The notes under the pieces: generated by a model
Seen by the model: only the letters and a program-made list of their open reading frames with translations
Told to the model about the DNA's origin: nothing
Databases searched by the model: none
NCBI RefSeq assembly: GCF_001632365.1
Contig: NW_024468560.1
Coordinates: 174,388 to 238,387, forward strand
Length of the DNA: 64,000 bases
Reading direction: 5' to 3'
DNA from: Laetiporus sulphureus 93-53
Lineage: Eukaryota > Basidiomycota > Agaricomycetes > Polyporales > Laetiporaceae
In this document: positions 1-11,270 of the stretch, piece after piece
How positions within the stretch are numbered: the first letter of the stretch is position 1
How the letters are laid out: every line of letters begins with the position of its first letter
Made by a program: the position numbers and the translations under genes

Positions 1-624
1 CAAGACGGAGAAAACGGCGCCATCTACAACCACGAGGGCTTCACGGAGGCGATGCTCAAGCACCCCTCGCCCACTACCTTCCACAAGACACAGGTCTCGC
101 GCGAGGATGAGGAGAAGGGCTACACGCGCTTCTACCGCTGGCACATCGACGCGGCGCTACACGACCTGTCCCCGCCCAGGGCCCTAAGTGGATCTGTCGG
201 TACGACGATGGCACGGGCGACGAGCAGTCTCGCTGGGTACGACGGCGTTCGTGTCTGGCAAGGTCATGTTCGATCTCCTCCCTCCGGAGCGGAAGAGCCT
301 GGCGATGCGGAGAAAGGTCAAGTATGCGCCCCACCCATATGTGTGGATGGCTCCGACGCACGCAATTTCCACCGGGCTTGGTATTGAAACAGAAGGACTC
401 GAGCTTGCTTTGGACCAGCTTCCTCCATGGGAAGAACCGCGGAGGAAGATACTCCCTGTTGTACGCATCAAGCATCATTCAGGTCCAGGGTGGATTGCTC
501 AAAACCTTTTTAGGTTTGGAAGAACCCCGTTACAGGCAATCTGCACCTCGAATTGCAGCCTTGCGGAGCTGCGGAACTATTTGTCGATCCTCTTCGAGCA
601 CGCGTTAACGATCGACGAGAGTAA
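1..624 (+). pseudogene. TauD/TfdA-type 2-oxoglutarate dioxygenase, 5'-cut fragment, degenerate
   Basis: The reading frame open at base 1 contains RFYRWHIDAALHDLSPP, whose H-I-D is the Fe(II)-binding HxD motif of fungal TauD-family (sulfonate/taurine-type) Fe(II)/2-oxoglutarate dioxygenases. Family-typical blocks follow in other frames: RYDDGTGDE near 198, SLGTTAFVSG from about 224, KYAPHPYVWM, then an intron (461-512, gtacgc...ttttag) and WKNPVTGNLHL...FVDPLR up to a stop at 622-624. The three blocks before the intron lie in three different frames, so at least two indels and a small deletion near 180-198 have broken the gene. The frame ends well before the distal Fe-binding His and Arg region expected of the family. 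The N-terminus lies outside the window. Family identity is fairly sure from the motif series; a non-functional remnant is the best reading. Confidence 0.7.
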
Positions 625-827
625 CACGTCATGCCCAACTTACTTGTCATCCTGTAACACAGCGTCGTTTCCGCCCTCATAAGCACTGGAATGCGCGGTC
701 CTGAAAATCAAGAGAAATTCGTCTTACCGGCTGGAACGAACACCTTATCTCGCCGGGCAATGATTTCCGCCTCGACCCCAGCTGCTCCGTCATTCTGATT
801 CCGAGACATACTCCTCGCTGATATACC

Positions 828-2622
828 ATGCTCCTCTCCCTGCTCCTGCTCCCGCTCATACAACTTGCGATGCCCGCCATACCAGTCCCGCTATACGTCT
901 AGGCCGACCATGAAGTCAACCTCCGCCTGCCGACCGCGCACGGTCCTGCGCCGTTGCCTGTGCCCAACTCGACAAAGTCCTTCTGGATCGATTCACCCGG
1001 TGCGAACCCGCTCGCGGGGGCGGGGAGCGAGGGCCTGTTCATGGAAGACCCGGACGTGTGCATCATCGGATCGGGGACCACGGGCATGTCTGCGGCGTAC
1101 CATCTGGGCAATGCGCTTGCGGCAGCAGGCGTTACGGAGCCTGTGAAGGTGGTGATACTTGAAGCGAGAGATTTCTGTCAGTGCGATCGTCAATGTCGTT
1201 GCGTGAAGCTGATGTGGTTTGCGACCAGGCTCGGGCGCCACAGGTGCGTCTGCTCAGCGGATCCATGAAAGCAGCACGTTCTGAAATGAAACAGGCCGTA
1301 ACGGCGGACACCTGACCCCGCCGTCTTCGTAGACTTCAAACGGCTCGCCTCAACGTTCGGCACGGATGACGCGCTGCGCGCATTCACGCTCGAGCACCAC
1401 ACCGCGTCCTCGATCCTGCAGATCATCAAAGACCACAAGCTCGAGACTGCCGTCGACCTCGTCGAGGACGGCCATGTCGACCTGATGTTCATCCCGGAGG
1501 AGGTCGCGGACATGCAGGCCGACTACGATGCGGCCAAGCTCGCCGGCGTAAACCTCAGCAACGTCGAGTGGATGGACAAGGCAGAGGTGGAATCCGTGAG
1601 TATTTCTACACGTCTTACAGGGACCAGCGTGTTCATAGAATATCCAGCGACATGGCTCGTCGTACCCCGGTGTGCACATCCCCGGCCACAAGCTCTGGCC
1701 ACTCAATTTCATCACACAGCTCTACAAGCTTGCCGCCGCCTCCCTCAGCCTCGCGCTCCACACGCGCACGCTCATCACGCTCATCACGCGCTCTGCCAGC
1801 CCCGCACGGCTCTGGGACCTCGCCACCGCGCGGGGCACGCTCGCCTGTTCGTAGGCCCTGCACGCGACGAACGGCTACGCGTCACACTTTCTCCCGCACC
1901 TACTTAGCCCCACAGGCATCGTCCCGACGCGCAGACAGATCATGGCGACCCGTGCGAACGCCACCACCGCGTCGCTCTTGCGCAGCTTGTTCTCCGCGAA
2001 CGAGGACTTGGGGTACTGTTTGCGCCCGGTGCCCACGCCCGAGGAGAACCCGCTCGTCATCCTCGGTGGTGCCCGCGAGGTGACGCTGCTCGCGTACTAG
2101 TTTTACGTCGCGGACGACTCGGTGGTGAATCCGCGCGTCCGGAGGCGCTGAGGAAGTCCTTGCCGAGCGTGTTCCTGGGGAAATATGGGGAGGGCTGGAA
2201 GCCCGAGATGGAATGGGTGAGTCGCGGTACACTTTGACATGGCTCTGTTGCTCAAAGCTTCCACAGACTGGCATTATGGGGTACTCCGCGAGCGGAGACC
2301 CTTTCGCGAGTAGCTGAACGATCGGCTTCGAACCTCTCACTGATCCGCTACCCAGGTCGGATGCGTTGTCGATCCTGCAACGCCAGGCTCGGTAAAAACG
2401 TTCAAGGGAAAATACATTTAAGCAGGGTACACTGGACACGGCATGCCCCGAGCATTCACGTGGTGAGCAATCCTGTCTTCAGACAGTGCACTTGGAGGTT
2501 CACAGCAGCGCAATGTCTTTTGCAGTGTGGGGGCCGTTGCGCAGATGATCGCGGCAGACATCACGAAGCAGAGGTGGTCGCTTTCCAAGTGGCTTCCAAA
2601 GCACTATATCACGGCCACCTGA
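828..2622 (+). pseudogene. Secreted FAD-dependent oxidoreductase (DAO superfamily), degenerate
   Basis: An ATG at 828 opens a hydrophobic leader (MLLSLLLLPLIQLAM) that hits an in-frame TAG at 900; the same frame then continues with LPVPNSTKSFWIDSP and the Rossmann FAD-binding motif VCIIGSGTTGMSAAYHLG (GxGxxG). Downstream blocks are GRNGGHLTP, FTLEHHTASSILQIIKDHK, YPGVHIPGHKLWPL, ATNGYASHFLPHL, EENPLVILGGAREV and, after introns (2217-2266 and about 2461-2538), TGIMGYSASGDPF, AGYTGHGMPRAF and AQMIAAD, ending at TGA 2620-2622. This is the order of D-amino-acid-oxidase-like fungal oxidoreductases, which act on amines or amino acids. Frames change at least four times (a one-base loss in CCCCG near 1310, others near 1855 and 2095), and TAA interrupts the block before AGYTGHG. 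The original product was probably extracellular or in the secretory pathway. Confidence 0.72.
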
Positions 2623-2647
2623 GAGTCGGAGGCATAGCAGGGGAGTT

Positions 2648-4586
2648 GCAGTCGGTGGAGAGAACAGTGAGAGAATTGTCATATTGGGACGATGGCGGAG
2701 CAGAGGACCCGCAGGAAGAGCGCAAGGCTTGGGAAGCCCTCACGGTGAGATCACGTCCTCAACTGAACAGAGATTCGCCAGGTGGAAGGCCACTTATGAA
2801 ACATTCGTAGTACGAACCAGAAAAGTCCGGAAAACGGCGAAGGATCGAGGTGCGTATACAGTTAATCCTGACCGTTGACGATCATGACGGAATATCGTAA
2901 TAGCGACGGCTGGCCAGAATGTCAAGAGAGGAGCGAGACGAGTATGCATCGAAACTAGAGAAACACTACATATCCGGTAGTACCTGGCATGGACAAAGTG
3001 CATCCGGCACGATCTACATCCTCGCGACTGTCTTGGAGCGTGTCGATAACGACTTACTATGGTATGCTCCCACAGTTCAGCCGACCGGGGTTTGCGTACT
3101 CATTGAATCCGTTAGGCTAGCTATTCTAGGTTTGACATACCAATACACCACCTCACGAATTTCCCGTGATGAATACGACAAGTACCAATCCATCTACTAT
3201 GACGAAGTCGCTCGTCTCAACCCTCGCCCTTCTGCGTCCACCACCAACAATTATGACTTCAAGCCACAACATCCAGATGACCACTCCGCGTATGCCGCGG
3301 ACGAGCTGCGCTTTATGATGTTCCGCCACTGGAACTCTACGACGCGATGTATCACTCAAATTACGTCGCGAGTAAACTTGGCATTTGGAAGGAGCGAGGG
3401 AGGAAGAGATTGACTGGCTTGTTAGTTAAGATCGGGTGCGTGAACGCGCGCATATCCTTCTTCCGTGATTATCTGTCTAGGTTGTCTAATCTATATCCGT
3501 AGATTCTCAATTCCCGAGACACAACAGCCCTACCCTCACATGGCGAAGGATCTCAAGCTCTCCTTGCGAAGCAAACTCGACCAGATTGCCCCGGAGTGCG
3601 GTCTTGCCGAATTGTCATATCCGTCCTTCACGCGCTGTCACGGCTACCGATCACAGCCGCTCTCCGCAGGCGACGCCGTAAAAGCGGTATCCGTTTTGCT
3701 GGATGTAGCTTGCGGCATCCGCATGGAGGTCGAGGTGGAAAATGCACGCAACGGGGGCGAGTGGTCCGGAGGCGGGCGGGTCTGGGATGGGGGCAAACAA
3801 TGTAGACGGAGAGATGACGAGCGAGAGAACATCCCTCCCGGTGGCACTGCCAGCGTGGTAAAGACGTCGAACGCAATAGCTGCTGGAGATGAACAGGACG
3901 AGGATAGCGGCTGCGACGTGCCATGGTGGGTGAAGAACTTCTGGACCGCGTTTGATGCCCTCAACGAGTGAGCCGTCGTCCCATGCACCTGGTCGATTCC
4001 GTAATCTGACATTCTTCCTCAGCATTGTACGTCTCTGAGACGCATTGCCGCTTTCCATGGCCCTGCATCGCGCTATCATGCGTCAAGGATCGTCCATCAT
4101 CGACAAGCACGACATCCGCACACTCCGCGGCCACCGCGTCGTCATCCTCTCGCAAGGTCCCGACCTCGCGCTCTTCACACATCCTGGTGTTCTCTCCCGG
4201 CTTGCGCTCTGGCTAGTCAGAACGCTGCATGACCGGCTCCAGGGCACGAACCCCGCCTTCTCACGGAGCAAGCGCAAGAGCCTGCCCCTGGTCCTGGGGT
4301 GCATGAACGAGAAGGAAGGGACGTATATCGTCGTTGGTATCATGGCAGCGCTCGAGTATGGCAATGTCCGTAAGAAGTACGTCTTGATTTCCTCTAACGT
4401 TCAGTATTTTGTGGACGATGCTGACGGGTCTACAGCGAGTTTGGCCTAGCCTTCTTAGACGCCAAAGAGCGATGCAATGCACGGACGCGACATGGGTCGT
4501 TCGACACGAGCATTCTGGAGATCAACAAGGATGATCTGAAGGTCTTCCTTGAAACCCTGTGTGAAGCTGGAGACGGGCATCGGTGA
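2648..4586 (+). pseudogene. CDC45: CDC45-like replication initiation factor, degenerate and missing most of the N-terminal half
   Basis: CDC45 is the subunit of the CMG replicative helicase that joins MCM2-7 and GINS in the nucleus. Blocks matching fungal CDC45 appear in order: GGENSERIVI then, one frame over, WDDGGAEDPQEERKAWEALT (2648-2740); MSREERDEYASKLEKHY and GTIYILATVLERV (2919-3060); after an intron LTYQYTTSRISRDEYDKY and DELRFMMFRHWN; then, after a one-base loss near 3333, YHSNYVASKLGIW; after another intron DLKLSLRSKLDQIAPE and ELSYPSFTRCHGYRSQPL; then MALHRAIMRQGSSIIDKHD and SKRKSLPLVLGCMNEKEGTY; and the last exon FGLAFLDAKERCN to TGA 4584-4586. The first roughly 150-200 residues and the acidic middle loop are absent. 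It begins 25 bp after the oxidoreductase stop. CDC45 is essential and normally single copy, so a working copy is expected elsewhere unless the breaks are sequencing errors. Confidence 0.78.
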
Positions 4587-4803
4587 GAATGCACATAACT
4601 CCATGGATGGTTCATCTTGTTTTTCTCGTGTAACACATCGGATATCGTGATACTGTATAATCATAGTACACAATCTCGAGTTTTTGGATACTCTTGACTG
4701 GATTGTGGTATACTAATGTGAGCTGCCGCACAGGCGTGGATGGTCAATACCAGTCCATCATAATCAATACATCAACTGTAAAATCGGTCTCCTTGGCTCG
4801 AAA

Positions 4804-5615
4804 TCACAAGATGCCCTTCGTACTCGGTACATCGTCGCCGCCTGTCCTCTCGATCGCTTGACGAATGGCGAGAACCAAAGCCTTGAAGGCGGATTCGGCA
4901 CTGCGGCTAAATCAGTACATCACTGATATGCTTCTGAACCAGCATCCTACCGATGATGATCATTTTCTCCTCGTAGAACATCCACGTGAAGCGTTACACC
5001 AGCAGCTATTGAGAACGAGTAGAAGATGTGCGGGAGCATTTCCGTAGACAGATCCCCGATCTTCTCTGTTTTCAGCCCGAGATCTGTAACGCAAAACGGC
5101 CTCGAACAGATGTCGATGACCGCTCGCGATAGAGCCTGAGTCCATGAGTTCGAAACATGGGACATAGAAAGTAGCGCGGGCCGTACCTCATCTAGAGGGG
5201 CGAATCCGATTCCATATCGGCGGATGCCACGGACCTCTCCCAGAGCCTGCTTGAACGCGGTCCCTAGAGCAATAGCGCTGTCTTGTGGAGTGGTCTCCGT
5301 TCGTCAATTGAGTCCGAGAGCCCCGAGATAACCTGACACTTATCTGCACTGTGGTGGTCGTCTATCCAAAGATCACCCTTGCACTTCATGGTGAGCGACA
5401 CGCCTGAGTGCTTTGCCGGCGCATGATACATCTTAGTTAACCAGTGGTTGTGTGCGCAAGACGTTCAGAGTATCATGCTACGACTTGCATGATCAAGGAA
5501 TTCTATCCCGGATTTCCTGCGCTTTGCCCGAGCCAGGCTGACAGTCGAGATCAATGGCGACCTCAATCTGCGTCTCATTTGTCTTTCGCTCTAACTTCGC
5601 CGTCCTTGCCGCCAT
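4804..5615 (-). pseudogene. HIS3: Imidazoleglycerol-phosphate dehydratase (HIS3-type), probably frameshifted
   Basis: IGPD carries out the sixth step of histidine biosynthesis in the cytosol. On the minus strand an ATG at 5615 gives MAARTAKLERKTNETQIEV, followed by LDCQPGSGKAQE, GIEFLDHM, KCKGDLWIDDHH (metal-binding HH), [53 protein letters not shown] (second metal-binding histidine cluster) and, after an intron, AESAFKALVLAIRQAIERTG to TGA at 4804. The last three exons (5260 down to 4804) are perfectly in frame and splice with GT-AG introns. The break is near 5505, where about ten bases are missing between KAQEI and GIEFLDHM, shifting the frame. All metal-ligand clusters survive, so this is either a young pseudogene or a functional gene with an assembly error at one spot. 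Confidence 0.75.
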
Positions 5616-5886
5616 GGCGCCTGTGAAAGTGCGAAGACAAGAGTTGCCTGGCTCTTTTCTCATAACGATTCAACTGTTTTTCCTATTGGGCATGATCGGT
5701 GGGCCCTTATCGTCGATCTGTGGTAAGATCCAATCGTTGATTGGCCTGATCCACATCGCCGGCGCTACTTCACGTTAAGCATGCGCATGGGCGTTTATTT
5801 TTAACGTTTTCAACCCTAGGATACCCCGACACTACCGTACTCGAACAGAAATGGAAGTCAGTGCAGGTATACGCTCGAGCATCCTG

Positions 5887-7937
5887 CTATACAAATATGA
5901 ACACATTGGAGGAATTGCTCTCGTGCTCTAGGATGAAGTCCTGGGCATGGAGCATAAAGGGTCCTCGCCCCTCCGTCACTACATCCATGACCTTCCAGAA
6001 GCCACATCCCTTGCCGTCATTTTGCGCACCAGCGTAGCATGTCCACCAATATTTGTCAACCATGTTTTTCCGCAGTGGATGTCCAGTTCCCTCGTCCACA
6101 GTGACATGGTTCAAGCCTTCACCATGTCCAGACGTCTCGCTTGGTTTACGATATCGGTTCTTCATATCCGGCCGGAGGATACATGGAACACCACAGTTGC
6201 ACCGCAGCGTCGCCTGAGCTCTAAAATCAGGCGGATAGAAGCGGGACGTCATATTGATTCGGCAATTGGACGGAGAGGCCGTAGATCGCTGCTTGCGCTC
6301 GTCCGGGGCAGAAAAATCAGGCGGGGGCGGAAAGGGTGGGTGAAAGAGGTCTATAACACTTTGAGGGGGAACTGAGTGCTTGAATGTCTCCTGCGTGGAG
6401 GCATGCATTATAATCAGCTGAAACAGGCAGAATATAGTCAGTCTCATAATAAATCCGGTCTAAAGTACGTACTGAGTTGTGCGAAAGGGGGATGTCATAC
6501 GTCCTTGCACTGCGCGTTTCCCTCTCATCGGTTGGTACAACCTCTCGTAATCAGAACGTTCTGCTGGTCCCTGTCGCGGGGAGGTTAGCAAGACTGAAGA
6601 AGGAATACTGCGAGATATTCGTCATACCTAGACTCAAACTGGCAATGGTTGCATACGGCCCAAGATACGTCAGTTGGTTAGAGTGAAAGCCAACGCTCTC
6701 CTTTGCCCCTTCGTAGCAATTCGCTGCGGCGACGTTTGCCCGCCATAGAATCTTCTCACCCGAACCTGTCTCCTTCTGCGTACCGGGCTCTCCACCCCAT
6801 TCTAATGGAAATCGCTTCCGCTTACGCATCTCCCGGTTCACGACGCGCTCGATGTGCACGCAGGCTTCTTCCCTCGCAGGAAGGAACGTAGCAGGAGGTT
6901 CAGTGCGCCGACCATTATACCTGCAGGACAAGTGTTAAGCATGCTCGAGTGAGAAGGAGATTACGCACATACCAATATTGAGCAGCTTGCTGCATGTTCT
7001 CATCATCCTCTGCCTGGTTAGAGGAGCGTCTGGTGGAGAAGGACGTCCTATGAGGACTCTCCACCACGCGATCGAACAACCACTATTTGTTTCGCTGCCA
7101 ATCTCGGCTTTCATGCACCATCGTGTGAAATAACCTATGAGCATTTTTGTCAGAATCTACAGACTCACAGGCCACTAAAAAGTGTGACAGCGTTTGACAA
7201 AGACGACAACAATTATGCAGTTATGCGAATTGCACCAACGTGAGCTCACGAAGATGACTCGACATCTCAGAATGCAACATTTACCATAAAAAAGATATAC
7301 CAAGCGATACACACCTGCATGCAAGCTCTGGTGGAAGAATGGAAAGGTGCAGTGTACATGGAGTATGTTGTGCAACTAGTGCCGGTGTGCCTAAAATCAA
7401 TGGCGGTAAGCGCGTTGTGGGCTAATTGGCGCGTTTGGAAGGAGAATGTTGCAAAAGTGTCATGAATTGTTCATTCATGACAGCACGCGCTTTGGAAGGG
7501 GATTCTGGTGATCGGTCGAGTTTTCTGACAGCGGCCGAAGAGCCGGTACTTTCTGACGTAGAAGCGTTGGGAGATGAAGCTTCACGATACGCCCTAGCGG
7601 AGAGCGAGCTTTTACGGGAAGATGAAGAGAAGTTAGTCTCATCCATGGTTGGAGAAGCGCGCGGCGCGGATGACCGAGACTTGAACGTGCTCCTCATCGC
7701 ATTCGATGTATCAGTCTCAGCTCGAGACGTACCAAGCCACTCATCCAATACAGCCCTCCGCTTCCGCTTTCCATTGGTATTTTCTGAGTTCTTCCCCTTC
7801 CTGCGAGCAATCAGAGCGGCTGCTTCTTCCACATTGCCATCGCACGCCAGAAGCGCCTCCAGCAAGGCTTCTTGCTCGTATAACTTTGACTGGTCTACCA
7901 GACTCGCCAGCATGGCAAGCAGGAGGTCTGTACCCAT
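5887..7937 (-). pseudogene. AlkB-like 2OG dioxygenase with N-terminal CUE and C-terminal GRF zinc finger; three nonsense mutations
   Basis: Exons on the minus strand are 7937-7315, 7134-6973, 6920-6628, 6570-6473 and 6417-5887; all splice in one frame. An N-terminal CUE/UBA-like helix bundle (YEQEALLEALLACDGNVEEA) and a basic linker precede the jelly-roll core (KILWRANVAAANCYEG, QLTYLGPYATIASLSLG, IIMHASTQETFKHSVPPQ, NCRINMTSRFY), and a GRF-type zinc ribbon ends the protein (LRCNCGVPC, YWWTCYAGAQNDGKGCGFW). AlkB proteins oxidatively demethylate nucleic acids; CUE and GRF ends would add ubiquitin and DNA binding. The frame is interrupted only by stops: TAG at 7424-7422, TAG at 7085-7083 in NK[W]WLF, and TGA at 6553-6551 in RTF[R]LREV. 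All three are explained by single C-to-T or G-to-A changes. The Fe-binding HxD reads H-S-N. The start lies 192 bp from the divergent peptidase gene at 8130. Confidence 0.85.
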
Positions 7938-8129
7938 GTTGCTATATTCAAAATTGAGGTGTAGGATACCTGAAGCCGGAGGAGACAGTCCATGCAGAGA
8001 ACTTGAGATTGACGTGTGTGGCCGGGCGAACGAGACACGTTGTGACGACCGCGACCACGTGATACGCGTTATTACGGCATCTGCCTCGGGCCGCCCATCT
8101 CTCTCGCCGACCACCAAGACGTCCGCAAC

Positions 8130-9837
8130 ATGGACTCAAAGTCGCAGTCCCTGCCTGGTGCGTTTTTTGGTGGAGCCACTCGAGCCCGTAACCATGCGCA
8201 TCGCTTTGGTCGCGTGAGTATGACTGGGTCCATTCAGATATCCGCATCTAATGTACGTATTCAGCTAATAGTGGCCTGCATCATCGTACAAATCATTATC
8301 TTCATCTACCATCTCACGGGCCCACCAAAGTCGCTATCTCGCTCATTGGGTCTGAACACGGAGCCAGATTTCTCCCATCTTGCCGACCACTGCGCCCACG
8401 TTTCCCCGATACGTGCTAATTCTTTCGTGCGGCGGCAGCAAGCGCTTGCGGAGACCCTTCATTCGCTGAATGCTTCAGCCTACATTGCCGAGCCCGGCGC
8501 GAGCGCCAGTTATTTTGCTAATCTGTCAGAGGCGCAATGGTTCCTTTCGGAACGACCACTGTTGCTTATCATCTCACCTGAGGTCGATGCTGAAGACCAG
8601 GTGAAGGCTCGTGTCTCAATATTGACGCCGGCATTCGAGGCTACTCGCGCAAAGCTGCTTTCCATTCCAAGTGCTTCTGATATATCATTTCCAGCATGGT
8701 CGGAAGACTGGACCCCTATGATGTGGCGCTGTCCGCAATTCCTCACCTGCGGGAAGGAGCAATATTCCTCGACGGGATGCTGAGGAGCTTTGTTGCGGAC
8801 GGCCTTCAGAAGGCATCACCAGAGTCCAAGGTGACGCTTGCGCCTGTTGAGATCCGGCAGCTCAGGGAGAGAAAAATCGAGGAGGAGCTCAAGATCATGA
8901 AATGCGTGAATGAGGTGAGTTGCCAGCCGTACATTGAGCTTTCCAGTATCCATTCAGAAGTCATGTCAGGTCACCGTTCTAGCTATTCGTGCAGTACGCG
9001 AGAACATATACATAGGTATGCGTGTATTCGATGCTCGTCAGCTCATCGTGAAGGTGCTCTCCGCTGCCGGGCTGCAAAACCCGAGCGCCTTCACATTGTT
9101 TGGAGGTGAGATCCCGGCTGCGTTGTTTTCATTTCAAAGTCTCACTTTGGGTAGAAAATGCTGCTCTTCCTCATGGCACCGGCACGGATCGTGTCCTGGG
9201 GGCGCACGACTTTGCTTTGATTGATTGCGATGGATCACTGCACGGTTATCACAGCGACGTCACAAGAGTATGTGTCTACACTTTTTCAAGCCTCAACAGA
9301 CTAATGGTGCTTTCAAGTAGATATTCGCTCTCCCTGGCTCCACGATCCATGCGGCCTACCTGAGATTATGGCATCTAGTGCATTCAGCACAGGCTAATGC
9401 GCTCAACGCCGCACGAAATGGGACAACCACTGCCGAAGTAGACCGTGCTGCGAGAGACACTCGCCGCGCAAGGCTATGCAGAGTATCTCACGCATAGGCT
9501 TGGTCACGGTACGCCATGCTTTTCGAATGAGCGGGCAAACGACTGACGACCCTGATCGCACAGGCATCGGTCTTGATGTTCATGAATCACCATAGCTGCA
9601 TGGAGGCTCCTCAGATGTCATCCTCACAGGACACACATTCTCTGATGAGCCTGGTATCTACATGGAAGGGCAGGTGTGTCGACACGTATGAAATGTTCGA
9701 GATATTGGCTGATAGGATTTACGTAGACGGGCATCAGGTTGGAGGACTGTTTCTACGTAGCTGAGGATGGGAGTGCTGTTTTGCTGACCGCGGGAGTGGG
9801 TGGTGCTGCGACCAGCCCCAGCCCATGGGACCTTTGA
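8130..9837 (+). pseudogene. Membrane-anchored Xaa-Pro aminopeptidase/dipeptidase (M24B), frameshifted
   Basis: The gene resembles fungal M24B 'pita-bread' metallopeptidases that cleave X-Pro bonds. A hydrophobic segment near the start (LIVACIIVQIIIFIYHL) suggests a signal anchor. The creatinase-like N domain (HSLNASAYIAEPGASASYF, LREGAIFLDGMLRSFV) is followed by the catalytic domain. All five dinuclear-metal ligands can be located: D in FALIDCDG, D in YHSDVTR, H in RLGH/GIGLDVHE, E in FSDEPGIY and E in RLEDCFYV. Introns follow KCVNE, LFG, DVTR, RLGH and MEGQ. Breaks: one base missing near 8707 (SED/DPYDV), two bases near 9461 (RDT/LAAQGY), and TAC to TAG in HESP[Y]LHGG near 9593. The stop is TGA 9835-9837. 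The splice sites look usable, so decay appears recent. Confidence 0.8.
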
Positions 9838-10089
9838 GTCCATGACATTACCGGCAGCTCTCATTCCCCCATAGTATGCTGAATGTGGCTGCGAGGAGGG
9901 CTGTGAGGAGTGCACTCGGCAGTGTTTGCGCCGTCGATAACATAGACTAGGCTGTAATTGTAATCGTGGGAATATACTCACTATTGGAATTCGATGGTCC
10001 CACGCTGATCATGTTTTCTCGAGTCTACATTTCCTAGCCAAGTTTTTGTTGTGCTTTCACATTCCCGAGTATCCTCTGCCATTGTAAAT

Positions 10090-11264
10090 ATGCCTTCTCC
10101 AGATGAAGCCTCAACTTCTTCTTCTTCAGACCCTGCCCCAACGTTCGAGTCGCTTGGGCTGATAGATCCGCTGCTGGAGGCCGTCAAGCAAATGAACTTC
10201 AATACACCTATGGATATTCAACTCCAGTCTCTTCCACATGCTCGTCAAGGCAGAGACATCATTGGCGTAGCATCTACCAGCTCCGGAAAGACAGCTGCTT
10301 TTGCACTTCCTATCCTCCAAAAGTTATGGGAGGATCCAAAGGGTCTGTTCGCGTGTGTTCTTTCGCCCGCCAGGGAACTTGCCTACCAGATCTCGCAGCA
10401 GTTTGAGGGTCTCGGTTCATCCATGGGGGTGCGGTGTGCAACTATTGTGGGAGGGATGGACACGATGGCCCAATCGGTCGCACTAGCAAAACGGCCGCAT
10501 ATCGTGGTTGCTACTCCCGGACGGCTGAATGACCACCTAGAGAACACTAAGGGATTCAGTTTGAGAGGCCTGAAATTTCTGGTGAGCATCTGTGCATATC
10601 TCGTTGCCTTTGGCGTAAGGTTGACTTGTTGCCAGTAGGTTTTGGACGAAGCGAATAGATTGCTAGACATTGGATTTCGGGCCTATCATTGACAACATAT
10701 TAAAGGTCATACCGAGGGAACGTACGACATACCTGTTCTGTGCAACGATGACCACAAAGGTTGCCAAGCTTCAGCGAGCGAGCTTGTCCAATTCCGTCCA
10801 TATAGAAGTCTCAGAAAAGTACGTCTCTCACCGTAGCTTCCATTTGAGCAATTCTGACGGTGACATTCAGGTATTCTACAGTGTCGACATTACTGCAATA
10901 CTATTTGTTCATCCCGCTAGTCCAGAAAGATGTCCATTTCATATATTTGGCCAACATCCTGGCACAAAACTCAATCATTATATTCACCCGGACCGTCCAT
11001 GATGCTCAAAGGTGCGATGATTTTTCATATTCCGAAGACGCTTTGCTCATTTTTTTGCACTGTGAAGACTGTCGATTGTTTTGCGCACTCTCAGATTCCC
11101 CGCGGTCCCCTTGCATGGCCAGTTGAGCCAAAGTGCCCGTTTGGGTGCACTGGCAAAGTTGAAGAGTTGATCGCAACTGATGTCGCCAGCCGGTCAGGTC
11201 TTTGATATACTACAGCTTCTACTCTCACTCATGTTCCGCATTACAGAGGTCTGGATATCCCGCA
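10090..11264 (+). pseudogene. RRP3: DEAD-box RNA helicase of the RRP3/DDX47 type, 3'-truncated and catalytically mutated
   Basis: RRP3/DDX47 helicases act in the nucleolus in pre-18S rRNA processing. From the ATG at 10090 the Q-motif region (TFESLGL...[12 protein letters not shown]) leads to the Walker A, which reads ASTSSGKT instead of AxTGSGKT; then [18 protein letters not shown] and, after an intron, [10 protein letters not shown], i.e. DEAD changed to DEAN. A one-base insertion after DIGF shifts the frame before [20 protein letters not shown]. Later blocks are [50 protein letters not shown] and RGLDIP. Homology stops there, near 11264, so motif VI and the C-terminus are absent, and the sequence runs straight into H+-ATPase sequence. 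Both motif changes fit single G-to-A transitions. Confidence 0.82.
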
Positions 11265-11270
11265 TGACGC

